Shown piece after piece: positions 36,001 through 46,500 of a DNA stretch of 64,000 nucleotides; position 1 is the stretch's first letter, and every line of letters begins with the position of its first letter. The notes beneath the pieces were generated by a model. That model was not told the origin of the DNA, did no database searches, and saw nothing but the letters and a program-made list of their open reading frames with translations. Source of the stretch: Mya arenaria (lineage: Eukaryota; Mollusca; Bivalvia; Myida; Myidae); assembly GCF_026914265.1 (NCBI RefSeq), contig NC_069136.1, positions 17,723,228-17,787,227 on the forward strand, written 5' to 3'. Made by a program: the position numbers and the translations under genes.

Positions 36001-39000
36001 CCCAGTGCCATTAAACCGGGTTTATGTTTAGAATATTTGCTACTAAGCTTGTTTCTATATCTTTTCGAATAAATAACTATGGAACGTGTTCAGTAGAAGT
36101 TAATATATAGATATGTTGCCCGTTTGTAAAAACAGAATAAAGAAAAAACAACATTATAATAAAGTTTGAAAAAAAAACCTAATGAAGTTAGTGTACATGG
36201 TATCTTTTAGACAGCACTAATATTTTTTTCTTGTTTTAGGGGCGGGTCTTGGGTTGCTGTTTCTCCCGGCCATTGTCTCCGTTGGCCACTATTTCACAAA
36301 AAAAGCGCGCCCTCGCTACCGGCATTGCTGTCTGTGGAAGTGGCATAGGCAGCATCGTGTTTGCGCCGCTAAGCGAGTTCCTAATAGAGAAATACACTTG
36401 GAAGGGTGCAATGATGATTATCTCCGCTATTGTGCTTAACGGGATCCCTATAGCCGCCCTCCTGCGACCTCTCAAGGGCTCACAAACTTACTCTGAACGG
36501 AAGCGAAAGAGTGAGTGCGCCGCCCGCGCTTTGAAAGGGAAAGGGTTAGACAGTGCCTCTGGTGAAAAACCTTCGGATAAAAAGTCTGCGAAAAAGTGTT
36601 GTAACTTTGATATCTCGTCAACGTTCGATTTTGAGCTCCTGAAAAGCCCGACATTTATTGTATATGGAATGTCCACCTTTCCATGTACGCTTGGTGAGTA
36701 GAAAGGCCTTTTTGTAATGAAATGTTACGAATCCGTTAATCAGCGTTCAATGTTTTCATTTGTTAGAAGAGACATGTCACTCTGTCGTCCCGCACTAGTG
36801 CTCATGTACAACTATTTTATAGGGATATGATACAGGCAAATATATATATATTGTTTCTTGTAATGCATTATTATGTTTGAGTCACTTGACTTTATTGATA
36901 AACAAAACAAATCATGAGTTGTGTACAGATAAGATAACTATTAGATACAATTTTCCGTTTTTAACTAGACACATTGTGGCCACGTAGCAATTAATTGAAC
37001 AAAAAAAACATTCAAACAACATAATAATTTTTTGTCTGTTTATAAATCAAATGTCGTTTTTCATTCTGATCATTAAAGTAAAAAGAATAATTAACATACA
37101 TTAACTTTTTATATGCGTTGCTTCAAACTATTGTGAGCCTTTAAGATAATTTGCTGACAATACAAAAGCCAAATCTTCTCAATCGTTTGTATGTCTGAGC
37201 GTATGCATTTTATGTCTGAGCGTATGCAATGTATGTCTGAGCGCATGCATTTTAAGTCTGATAGTATGCATTGTATTACTGAGCGTATGCATTGTATGTC
37301 TGAGCGTATGCATTGTATGTGTGAGCGTGTGTACTTTTATGTCTGAGCGTTTGTACTTGCATGTCTGAGCGTGTGTACTTGTATGTCTTAGCGTATATAC
37401 TTGAATGTCTGAGCGTGTGTACTTGTATGTCTTAGCGTATGTATTTGTATGTCTGAGCGTATGTACTTGTATGTCAGAGCGTGTGTACTTGTATGTCTTA
37501 GCGTGTGTACTTGTATGTCTGAGCGTGTGTACTTGTATGTCAGAGCGTGTGTACTTGTATGTCTGAGCGTGTGTACTTGTATGTCTGAGCGTGTGTACTT
37601 GTATGTCTGAGCGTTTGTACTTGTATGTCTGAGCTTATGTACTTGTATGTCAGAGCGTGTGTACTTGTATGTCTGAGCGTTTGTACATGTATGTCTGAGC
37701 GTGTGTACTTGTATGTCTGAGCGTATGTACTTGTATGTCTGAGCGTATGTACTTGTATGTCAGAGCGTGTGTACTTGTTTGTCTGAGTGTATGTGCTTGA
37801 ATGTCTGAGCGTGTGTACTTTTTTGCCCCAGTGTATGTACTTGTTTGTCTGAGTGTATGCGCTTGAATGTCTGAGCGTATGTACTTTAATGTCTGAGCGT
37901 GTGTACTTGTATGTCTTAGCGTATGTACTTAAATGTCTGATTGTATGTGCTTGTATGTCTGAGCGTATGTGCTTGTATGTCTGAGCGTGTGTACTTGTAT
38001 GTCTGAGCTTGTGTACTTGTATGTCAGAGCGTGTGAACTTGTATGTCTTAACGTATGTACATATCGATATATGTCTAAGAAATGGAATGGCTAATACAAA
38101 CATGTGAACGACACATTTTGTAGCACGTTGTGCATTGCTCTAGTCTATATGTTTAATAAGGCCTTGTTCCATGGCAGTACACTATTAAGCACCCTGTAAA
38201 TTACAATTTCAGGATTTTTGATTCCGCTCACATACATTCCTTATCTAGTGAACGACTTGGGTATGACGTCAAAGCAAGGCGCCATGATTATATCCACAAT
38301 CGGCATAACCAACACGGTGGTGCGCGTGTTTGTCGGCTGGTTAGCGGACCGACCCTGGGCCGACGCTATTTTAATCAATAGTGTTACCCTGGTGATTGGG
38401 GGCGTTACCACCATGTTCGTACCAATGTATGCTGTATTCAGCGGAATGGCGACCTACGCCATCGTTTTCGGGATAAGTATATGTATGTGCTAGCCAAATT
38501 AGAGTGTGGAGCAGAACTGCTGTGTTACGATAGTTTTATAAAATACAAGAATTCGCCATTTTAAAACAAGCTTTGAACATGTTACATCCCATGTTTTTCA
38601 CCAAATTGTTTTTATAATATACTCAAATTCCCTTTTCAGACTAAAGATAACAGTAACGCTTCAAAATACCGTTTCTTTCGATTGTTAAAGTTCCCTGCAA
38701 CCCTTTTGTACACACTAATGAAGCAATATCATGTCAGATGACGTGTACTAATGTTTCACCGCGAAAAAATAAATACCAAGTTAAATAGGTCTCTAATTGT
38801 ATGAGATGTTGTATAGACGTATATCAATAGTTACGCTTCAAACGCCATTGTTTTCCGAATGTTAACGTCGGTTGCCTGTTGTCTCTTCAACGATACACTG
38901 CTACGTATTTTGGACCCGTTTTAACATTTTACTTGCGAGAAACCCCTAATATGTTCCAGCAAGTGTTGTATCTATTTTTATTTTTCTGAGTCAGCATCTA

Positions 39001-39985
39001 GACTCAGATTTGAGTCTGTTCGTAATGATGGTACATGTACTTGCACTGATAGTATTTTTAATATAAGCATGATTTGTAAATTGCAAACGAATTTAACTCT
39101 TACAAGTTAAATTACATCAAAAACATTGGAGGAATATCCCAATGTTCAGTATATATTCAAAATTTCCGAATAGTGATTTCTAAAATTGAATATTGCTGAA
39201 TAAAGTATGTAGAAATGTTGGTAACATTTCGCTTAAAAAATGAGTATGGCCAAAAACAAAACAAAAACACAAACTGATATGATTATAAGAAAAGAAGACA
39301 GTATAATCCGAACGCATACATTAATATTAATCATGAAGGACAATAAAACACCCTTGAAAAATGCATGTTTGTATGTTGTTTTATTTCTTCAGCCGTGTTC
39401 GTATCTTACCGGTCTATTATCATGGCTGAATTGTTGGGTATAGAGAAACTGACGTCCTCTTTTGGGCTCGTGACCATGTGCCAGGGTGTATCAGCATTCA
39501 TAGGAGCACCAATAGCAGGTCAAATGCGGTCGATTCTACTTATTCATGGTTTCTATCCATCCAGTCCTCTTTAAGTAAACTTAAAACTTAGATATACGTA
39601 CTATTTTAGCTCGGCTTGTACTACCAGCTGAAAGTTGATATAAATAACATCACACTCGGTGTTTGTTTTAAGAGGCCAACAGAACGACGTGTCCCCGAGG
39701 TGGCTGATTTTCCCCACTCTCTACCCTCCCTCCGTTACCCTCTTCAACATTCACTTATACGTTACAGGCGCGTTGTCGGACGAGGCAGGCGACTACAAAG
39801 GAGCATTTTATCTGGCAGGAATCACAATCGCTCTTTCCGGTGTAATCTGCTTCCCACTGCGATCAATCAACCGTTGGGAGAAACGGCGGGAAAAGGCACG
39901 TTGCTACAAGATGAACGGGAACGTGTTCAATTCCGACATTGAGATCCAGATCACATCAATAAGTCATGAGACAGTTCGCTTATGA
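29648..39985 (+). CDS. SLC16 monocarboxylate-transporter-like gene, locus C (six coding exons)
   Basis: Coding exons are 29648-30092, 34806-34949, 36240-36693, 38213-38482, 39393-39518 and 39768-39985. All are GT-AG and phase 1, with stop TGA at 39983-39985. The predicted protein is about 551 residues if one surplus base in exon 3 is ignored. An acidic and basic leader of about 90 residues precedes DGGWGWAVTF, the SLC16 TM1 motif. The TM4-5 motif [27 protein letters not shown] and [17 protein letters not shown] follow. The family moves monocarboxylates and related solutes through the plasma membrane, usually with protons. The surplus base lies in a run of seven A (36298-36304) between HYFTK and KKRALATG. 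It may be an assembly error or an early inactivating change. All other exons are open. Intron 1 holds copy 2 of the duplicated block. Confidence 0.85.
30100..30950. other. Locus C intron 1, proximal part
   Basis: About 850 bases between exon 1 and copy 2 of the duplicated block. No gene or clear repeat is seen, and there is no match in copy 1 surroundings. Confidence 0.5.
32064..33275 (+). mobile_element. LINE fragment copy 2: intact 2A leader, AP endonuclease, linker
   Basis: Opens at 32064 with MPILLILSGDVESNPGPDS, which keeps the full 2A core D-V-E-S-N-P-G-P at about 32091-32114. Endonuclease-like segments follow (QQNILSIRSKE, RKGYSTHSG, ENYLPESFWV, FWDRVNVSLDK). Then come the linker (YDSEIRKLSNKRDKLEIKA) and a stretch reading NPRLFWKIVRMLVNQNSSKG, typical just before RT. 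There are stops and shifts between pieces. RT and 3' end are missing. Non-LTR elements of several invertebrates are known to carry an N-terminal 2A. Confidence 0.8.
33306..33370. repeat. 22-bp hairpin at the LINE truncation junction, copy 2
   Basis: The arm 33306-33327 starts GTTAGTAGGTGACCCGATAT. The arm 33349-33370 is its inverse with one mismatch. The loop is 21 bases. The same core AGTAGGTGACCCGATA occurs a third time at about 35660. Confidence 0.8.
34059..34426. mobile_element. TTAA-flanked non-autonomous element (MITE-like)
   Basis: Present in duplication copy 2, absent from copy 1, where the empty site reads GTCAATTAAGGGGAC near 28920. TTAA flanks both sides (34055-34058 and 34427-34430). 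The ends AGATGCACTCTTACTCC and, inverted, AGTGACTTTTATTACTC are only weakly alike. There is no coding frame. TTAA targets are used by piggyBac- and Kolobok-type transposases. Confidence 0.75.
34806..34949 (+). CDS. Locus C coding exon 2 (TM2-TM4)
   Basis: 144 bases, reading PIASILVTVSGCRPVAIFGA and [13 protein letters not shown]. Acceptor TTTTCAAAG, donor GTATGT. Confidence 0.87.
35062..35199. repeat. Small inverted-repeat element (MITE-like) in locus C intron 2
   Basis: The arms 35062-35104 and 35158-35199 are inverted copies sharing ATCGTATTTTATTTCAC and GGATATTT, around a loop of about 53 bases. It has no coding capacity. Confidence 0.75.
35645..36100. repeat. Dispersed repeat of unknown class in locus C intron 2
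   Basis: Starts near AGTAGGTGACCCGATA (shared with the LINE junction hairpins) and runs to GAATAAATAAC. It contains AACCCAGTGCCATTAAACCG, which I remember as frequent in bivalve non-coding DNA; that memory is the only basis for calling it dispersed. No coding frame. Confidence 0.4.
36240..36693 (+). CDS. Locus C coding exon 3 (TM4-TM6 and central loop), one surplus base
   Basis: 454 bases where a multiple of three is expected (399 in locus A). The front reads [15 protein letters not shown] in one frame; after seven A the frame moves to [20 protein letters not shown]. The central loop (SERKRKSECAARALKGKG) is longer than in locus A. Acceptor TTTTAG, donor GTGAGT. Confidence 0.82.
37190..38070. 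repeat. 22-bp minisatellite, locus C intron 3 (about 38 units)
   Basis: Tandem units near GTATGTCTGAGCGTGTGTAC plus TT, the reverse complement of the array at 12.4 kb. It has the same orientation relative to the gene as in loci A and B. Long open frames on both strands are by-products of the 22-base period. Confidence 0.95.
38213..38482 (+). CDS. Locus C coding exon 4 (TM7-TM9)
   Basis: 270 bases, reading FLIPLTYIPYLVNDLGMTSK and [19 protein letters not shown]. Acceptor TTTCAG; donor GTATGT placed so that phase 1 is kept. Confidence 0.87.
38490..39390. other. Locus C intron 4
   Basis: AT-rich, with no supported exon or strong repeat. Confidence 0.5.
39393..39518 (+). CDS. Locus C coding exon 5 (TM10-TM11)
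   Basis: 126 bases, reading [20 protein letters not shown] and CQGVSAFIGAPIAG. Acceptor CTTCAG, donor GTCAAA, a weak donor at a position conserved with locus A. Confidence 0.85.
39768..39985 (+). CDS. Locus C coding exon 6 (TM12 and tail)
   Basis: 218 bases, reading [20 protein letters not shown] and [20 protein letters not shown]; ends HETVRL. Acceptor GTTACAG. Confidence 0.87.
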
Positions 39986-40126
39986 CACGTTCAAGTGAAC
40001 TTTGGATTTTCAACGTCCGAACCGAATTTAAACTAAAGAACACGTGGGGTGGCGCCAAATGAAGAAGGACGTACAATTTGTGAAACCTGTGAACAATACA
40101 TTTGTTTCAATATATGTATAAAAGGA

Positions 40127-40370
40127 TTGAAGAATTGTTGCAACTTAATTTTAGAGGACTGATAGACTTTACACAAAATTACAAAGTTGAAAATAAATAT
40201 AAAGTGCGCCTCATTTTCAATCCCTTTAGTTCCTAATAAATAAATATAAATATATAGAGAATTGAAGAATTGTTGCAACTTAATTTAAGTTTTACAAATA
40301 TGAAAATAAATATAAAATGTGCCTCGTTTTCCATCCCTTTAGTTCCTAATAAAGAAATCCAGTTTACATT
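40127..40370. repeat. Tandem duplication carrying poly(A) signals, 3' of locus C
   Basis: Two units of about 110-130 bases, each starting ATTGAAGAATTGTTGCAAC and ending near CCCTTTAGTTCCTAATAAA. AATAAA occurs at 40192-40197 and 40235-40240 and again in unit 2. These are candidate polyadenylation signals for the locus C transcript, 200-370 bases after the stop. Confidence 0.75.
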
Positions 40371-40379
40371 TTCCAAGAC

Positions 40380-42970
40380 AAGTTCTTTTTGATAGCAATG
40401 CATTCTCAGTCTTATGCCACGTCTATTTTTGAACAAGTTGTAAACAATTTTAGAAAGATATTTCTGTGAATTGGAAACTAACTAAGTATTAATACATCTG
40501 TAAAATATGTACCTAGCCGGGACTGAACCTGAGCATGCACTATATTAATTCGGAACACCGGCGGAGGTCCGTCTAGAAAGCACTTGGCAAAACTATATTG
40601 GCCGTAGCGAAACCGACGTTGTACTGCCGTTGTGATACCGTTGTACTGTTGTCCTAACGATATAAGAGTCGATAATCTACCGAATACCACCTTTCTGTAA
40701 CTTTGTTATATCGAGGCACCTCGTTGTCCCACCGGTGTGCCACCGTTAACCGGAGCTAACTTTACTTCCCGGCCGTTGCTTTTTTCGCCGATGTTCTGAC
40801 GGTGTCCTGACGATGTAGTACCTTTCTTAACGATTTAATACCTTTGCGCTGCCGTTCTAGTACCGATCCCAGATATCTCCAAATGTGTACTCCGGTTAAG
40901 CCACGCCGAACCAAATCTCCTAGGTGTGACAGACCCTTAAAACAAGCTAATGGCGGATAACAGTTATTTGTATCTGGACGAGATCTCTCCTCCTTTATCA
41001 CAAAGCGTTCAGTATATAGTTTGGACTGATCTAAAGTGAGAAATAAAAATCTGTTTAATTTGTCAAGAAAAGGCACTGCACTTTACGCAATTTTCGGGTA
41101 ACTGCACCTTACAATAAATTTGAAAACCTTTTTTTATGACTTTAAGTTATTTAGTCTTCAGACAAATACATTTATTATTGTGTCATATAGAAAATAATTG
41201 ATAAGAGGGCATAATCAAAGTGCTGAAAGCACTGATGGACTAGGGCTTCATTTAGGGGAATGTTGATAACCATGTTCTAAGCATTAAACAAATCGGCTCA
41301 CATCACAAGGGGTCACTGTTTAATGGGCTAGCTTAAACTTTAGACTAAAAGTGCTTGCAAGCTGCAAAGGAAATTTGAAAAGTTGCAGCAATTTAACTCA
41401 TGATGTCAATTGAGCTGGTTAAGCAGTACTGCATTTCCTTTGTGTTGGGATTGCTTTATTTACTTGAATAAACAAACAGTTCCTGCGTTAGAAAGTACAA
41501 TGTATTAACAATGTTACATGCAATTTTCTTGCCCTGACTCCATCCAAGCCTTAAATCTTAGATCAACATGTACTTGGGACTATGTGTTTTATCAATGAGA
41601 ACTATAAATTATGTTCAATTTAGTGCCACTTATGATATATCATTCCACATACAAAAACACTAGCATTTCCTTTAAAAGCAATAGCATTAATATCCTATGT
41701 TATGATAAAACCATTGCCAAGTTGGTAATTTGAAAACACTAGAAATTTTACTTGTAAGGGTTTGACATAGTCTTTCTAGACAACTGGACTTGTTTTGCAG
41801 TTACTTTGAAAATCTTCAAAAGCTAAACTGATCAAGACTGGAGCAAAAAACTCACAATACCAAAAGGGGTTTTAAAGACTTAAGAGATCATTCTCACATC
41901 ACCTATACCATTAGTTTTTATCTACAAATTTAAGTCAACATAAAAATGTTTTACATTAATATTGCAATGAATAAAACATATTGCAATAACATAGCAATCA
42001 AGTATGATCACTATAAGCCTAAACATGAGATTTCAACATTTTCCAGATAAAACAATAAATATTTTACTTAATAATTTTCTCAATACTTACACAAGCTGAA
42101 AAATGGTCTCTTTTTGAATACTTCACATTATTTCATGGCTTTCATCATTCAAACAAACATTTCGCTTGTTATTTCAATATTCAATGATTTTGTAAACATT
42201 CATAAATGATGGTTAAAATTAAGATTCATGCTAATCATGCCTACCAAAAACACCTGACTGACCAATCAGTATCCAATTTCGGCAGAATCAACCATGACCT
42301 CACACAATCTGCACTGATCAACAGTAGTAAATGCATTGTTTCCATTGTTCTTATTTTCATAAAGCTAGAAAACAACTGCAGTGAATAAAATGTATTCCTT
42401 ATCACTGAGAGAAAGTTTAGAATGAACGAAGCCGACGGTTACAATTAGTGGGATATCAAATCCTACAAATGTATTCATCATTTTATGTAACCGTATTTAG
42501 TAAATGTTAAAGTTTTGAAAGTCTAAAAAGTTTCATTTTTTGTATATCAAAGATATTTTGTGCTTCATTTAATTTCATTCTTTGAAATTTGTTTTCCTTA
42601 GTGATTAATCCCAAGCATACTTGTTCACATTTAAGTGCAAGAAAAGTCACTAAATTATGATCTGAATAAATTCTTATATCAATATTAGGTCACATAAAAG
42701 AAATGCAATGTATTGTGCTTTTTAAAAATAACAGTTTTTCATCCGTTTTAAACTATTTCAAATGCTGTGCATTGAAATTTGATTATGAGTTTAAATTATG
42801 ACAGGAATAATTCAAGGGAATGTTTTTTTGCGATCTCTAGCATTAAAATTGTCTGAATCGCATAACAATTTATAAATTACGTAAGGTTTTCTCAAATTGG
42901 TAACACTTTTGAACTTTGTACTATCTTCATTTTGTTTGTCTCAAATTTAATACAGCATTGGCTTCACTTG
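40380..42970. other. Intergenic region 3' of locus C
   Basis: 40500-41050 is richer in GC and repeats phrases such as CCGTTGTACTG, GCCGTTG and CCTGACGATG. It may be an old degenerate repeat, and I do not recognise it. The rest is AT-rich without coding signal. Confidence 0.45.
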
Positions 42971-42976
42971 TTGTTT

Positions 42977-43140
42977 ATTAAAGGGACTGTACACCAGATT
43001 AGCACCAAAAAAGTTGTTTTTTCTTTAGCGAATCTAAGGACAATTTTTTAAGAAACTATTTTACTCTTTGATATCGTTATTGTAAATAAAATACCAAAAT
43101 GTAAAAAAATTGCAGTGCAGTGTCGAATCCACTATGCTAT
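42977..43140. repeat. End fragment of a TTAA-type dispersed repeat
   Basis: Begins TTTATTAAAGGGACTGTACACC, split here as the TTAA site followed by AGGGACTGTACACCAGATTA. I recall this terminus as common in mollusc genomes. A matching inverted end was not found downstream, so the outer limit is uncertain. Confidence 0.35.
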
Positions 43141-43559
43141 GAAGACTTACTCTTACTGGGTGGAATTTCCAGATATAACTCACGTAATAACGACAGATTA
43201 CGCATAAGGAATGAATTTTACTCGGTAGAAATACAATGTACCTAGTATTTTTTTAATAGAAAGACACGAAATAACTGCTATTAATAAATCATTTGTGAAC
43301 TATGTGGATCATCAGTTAGTAAGTTTCAATGCATTAATTGTACGCAACGATAACAAGTTAATGTCAGGTTTTTATAAAAAAAAAAAGTTTTTTTCTTTAT
43401 CATTATTTACTGAGTACAGCCCATTTAGAATGCACCTTATAATGTCTGTGACTTATCAAATATTTAATAGTAATGGTCTGCAACCAAGATTTGTACGAAT
43501 TATCAAGGTTTCGAACTGCATTGTGTATGCGATTGGAAAGCTAATCTAAGTAATTAGTT

Positions 43560-46500
43560 AATTTGTCAACTGCGCACCAAAACCCTGAATCTGAATGTAT
43601 ACGCAAGCTTATCAGTCAATGGTAACCATGCACCCCCCCCCCCTGGTCCAGCATTTGAGAAAGACTGTTGTGAGGTTAAATCTTCATTACTTCACTATGC
43701 CACAATATTTGATGTTAAGGGAACTTTATTGAATATGTTGATTTACATTTTGTTCCCTAAATGCCACAAGTCAAATGATTTATAATTCAAGTTCAATTCT
43801 TTCTCCACAATTTTCAGCACTGCATTGTTAAAAAACCCTCAAAAGTTACATTTGTAAATTATTTAACCAAATACCTTTCCCTCAAATATTTCTCAAATTT
43901 ATATAGATCTATCAACAATGCATCACCATACTGTATCTCTGACTGATTACTGATTTTCATACTTGGCTAGGAAACGAAAAGTGAGCTCAAAGCGTCTTCA
44001 GAAAAAGAACTTGTAATTTATGCACCAGTCAAATGTAATCACGCACCCTCCAGGTCTGAGGAATATTTTGACTTTCAGTCCAACCAATCCCCTATAAAAT
44101 CCCTGCCCTGCCCTGCGGGAACGAACTGGTGGTAAAATCCCTGCCAAATAACATCGCACCCCAAGGATCTTAGGTAAGGGTAATTCCCCGCTATATTTTG
44201 CGGGAAGACAAAACCACCGCAATCATCAGGCACTGCGAGGACACTTGAAATGTGAAAACACTGCCCTTTTCCCTAGTATACCCCGGGGGGATGGAAACAA
44301 TTGACTGGTGCATTATAAGAGTGGAAATCAAAAGTGAACAGGCAAGATTTTTTTAACAAATGGCGATGGTTTATCACAATGTCATTGAACAAAATATACT
44401 TACACTGAGAATGGCTCCAAGACTTTTCTGCGCACATAGGTAAACACTCATCATATTCGTAAGCCATATGCTGTGCACATATTCATACACTTGGCTTCAT
44501 TTAGAATGAAACTTCATAAATAAGTATGCGCATATTTGATATTTCTTAATGATTTATCTCCATTTTGCAAAATTGAAATCACATGATTTTATCAAACGAA
44601 ATTGCTTGAAATTCTACGTGTCAAATTAAACATGTTACCCGCGGTAAGATGACAATAAATCTGTTTGATGGTGGTAATCATTCAATGGCGACTTTATTGA
44701 TGAATTTCTTCAATAAAACACGTATAAAATTCACATCATCAGCATCCGGCAGTAGTGATAACATGTACATGTGTGAAGCATTTGGCCGCTCTGATCAGAG
44801 TGAATGAGTCAATACAGTAGACTGGTACCCGAATTTCCTTTTCCTCAAAAACACAAGTTATAACGTTATACAGGTACGCGGCATATGGTTTTTATTTTAC
44901 ACTAATTGTTACATAGTATTTAAACAATCAATACCAAAAATCATGCTGTATTTAAAAAAAGTGCTGAGTGCCATGCAATGATTAGGTAAAAATAAACTTT
45001 GTATTTGAAAATAAAATGTCACGGAAACATGCAAATTATGTCGAAAAAAAGAACAGCCCTGTTAATAAATTAACACCAACATTCTACACAAAGGATAACA
45101 ATACTTTTTTTTAAAACCAAATATCCTGGTTGTTTACTACACAGACCGTACACTTGATTCGGTTTACGTACCCACAAGACATTTCGAATGCGCGACGGGC
45201 ACCGTGGTTAGCTGATACTGGTCTCTTTTCGGATAAAAGAGAAAGCAGCTACCAGTCTATTAATAAAGAGAATTGAATGGGAAAATGTCGATGCGTACTC
45301 TTCCAATATGTTCATATTCTTATTGCATTTAATCTGACCTTATGCAAGAACATTCATGTAGTAAACACGATTAACTCACTACGCTACGTATCCATTTCTT
45401 GTGCTTCATTAAAAGAACATATAATTAGCTTGTCTTGTTAGGAGAACTATTTTTATTGGATGTTTTCATTGTAATCAGTTCCGGTACTACTTTGATTATT
45501 CAAATTCGCTAACGGCAATCCAATCAAAATACAGCGTATGAATACATTACGTCAGTGAACCCCCAGATTCGGCTTGAGAATGCAGATAGCGCGTTTACGG
45601 CTATGAACTAGGCCACAAGTGCCCTAGTCCAAAAAGGTTATAAGCTTCCAAAACTTGGACAATTTGACAAATTGCCCTAGTCCTTATCCTCTGTTTTTGC
45701 CGAAGTTTCAATCGATTCGATTCTCATGACTAAGTGAAGAACTATGGCATTTTGTTCAGAAAACAGGCTTATATTAGAAATCGTTTGGCAAGTTAATAGA
45801 TAAAATTATTTCTCAAACCTACTGTTAAAAGTACGATATTTATATAAAACCAGCCACCATTTTGTTTGTTTGGGTAAAGAGCAATTGATTCTCTTCCCTG
45901 AGTCCAGTGCTTCCAGCAATGGAATAGGAAGACAGACTAGTTGTCGACATGTTTGAAACACTTTCAACATAACTCCAAAATTGTCGTACAGTCATTTAAT
46001 GCGAAGTTAGTTCTTGGCTTCCATTTGGGTGTTGGTGGATACATTTTTATTTAAGTTTTAACATGTTTCTGACAACATGGCGCTCTCTTGATTTAAAATG
46101 TTAACCGTGGTATATCAGTTCATGGAGCCCCTGCCTATTTCAAGCACTTATTAGAATATATGAACACAGTTTTAAACCTTCAATTTACCTAAGTTATGTC
46201 GTAGAGTTGTTTTAATTTTGTTTACTAAATCGAACCTTTAAGGAAATTTCGCTATTGCTATTTCTGGATTTAATCCTTTGCAAGTGATGTGTTTTTTTTC
46301 TAAATGGACAAATAAAGAATAGCATGCGTTGCTGGTTTTTAGATTAGTGTTGATGTCAAAGAATTCCTCTACAAATCGCGTTTTGACGATTTGTTTAAGT
46401 TTTGAATAAACTGTTGTATAATTATAAAGTTAATTGCGCTTAATTGAAATGACATTATTTAATTTCCATAAACCATAGAGTAAAATAAATAAGAGATTGC

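Noticed and set aside
37540-38103. 187-codon frame on the minus strand
   Set aside because: Same 22-bp minisatellite effect inside intron 3 of locus C.
40495-40600. tRNA on the minus strand near a GGTTCAGTCCC string
   Set aside because: The B-box-like string has a mismatch and no A-box at the right spacing.
40480-41076. Coding region on the minus strand in the GC-richer patch
   Set aside because: The frames are short and the sequence is built of repeated GTTG and CCGTTG phrases; no protein family was recognised.
45190-45265. tRNA or histone-type stem-loop at the small hairpin
   Set aside because: No B-box, and the stem and loop do not match the histone 3' end consensus.
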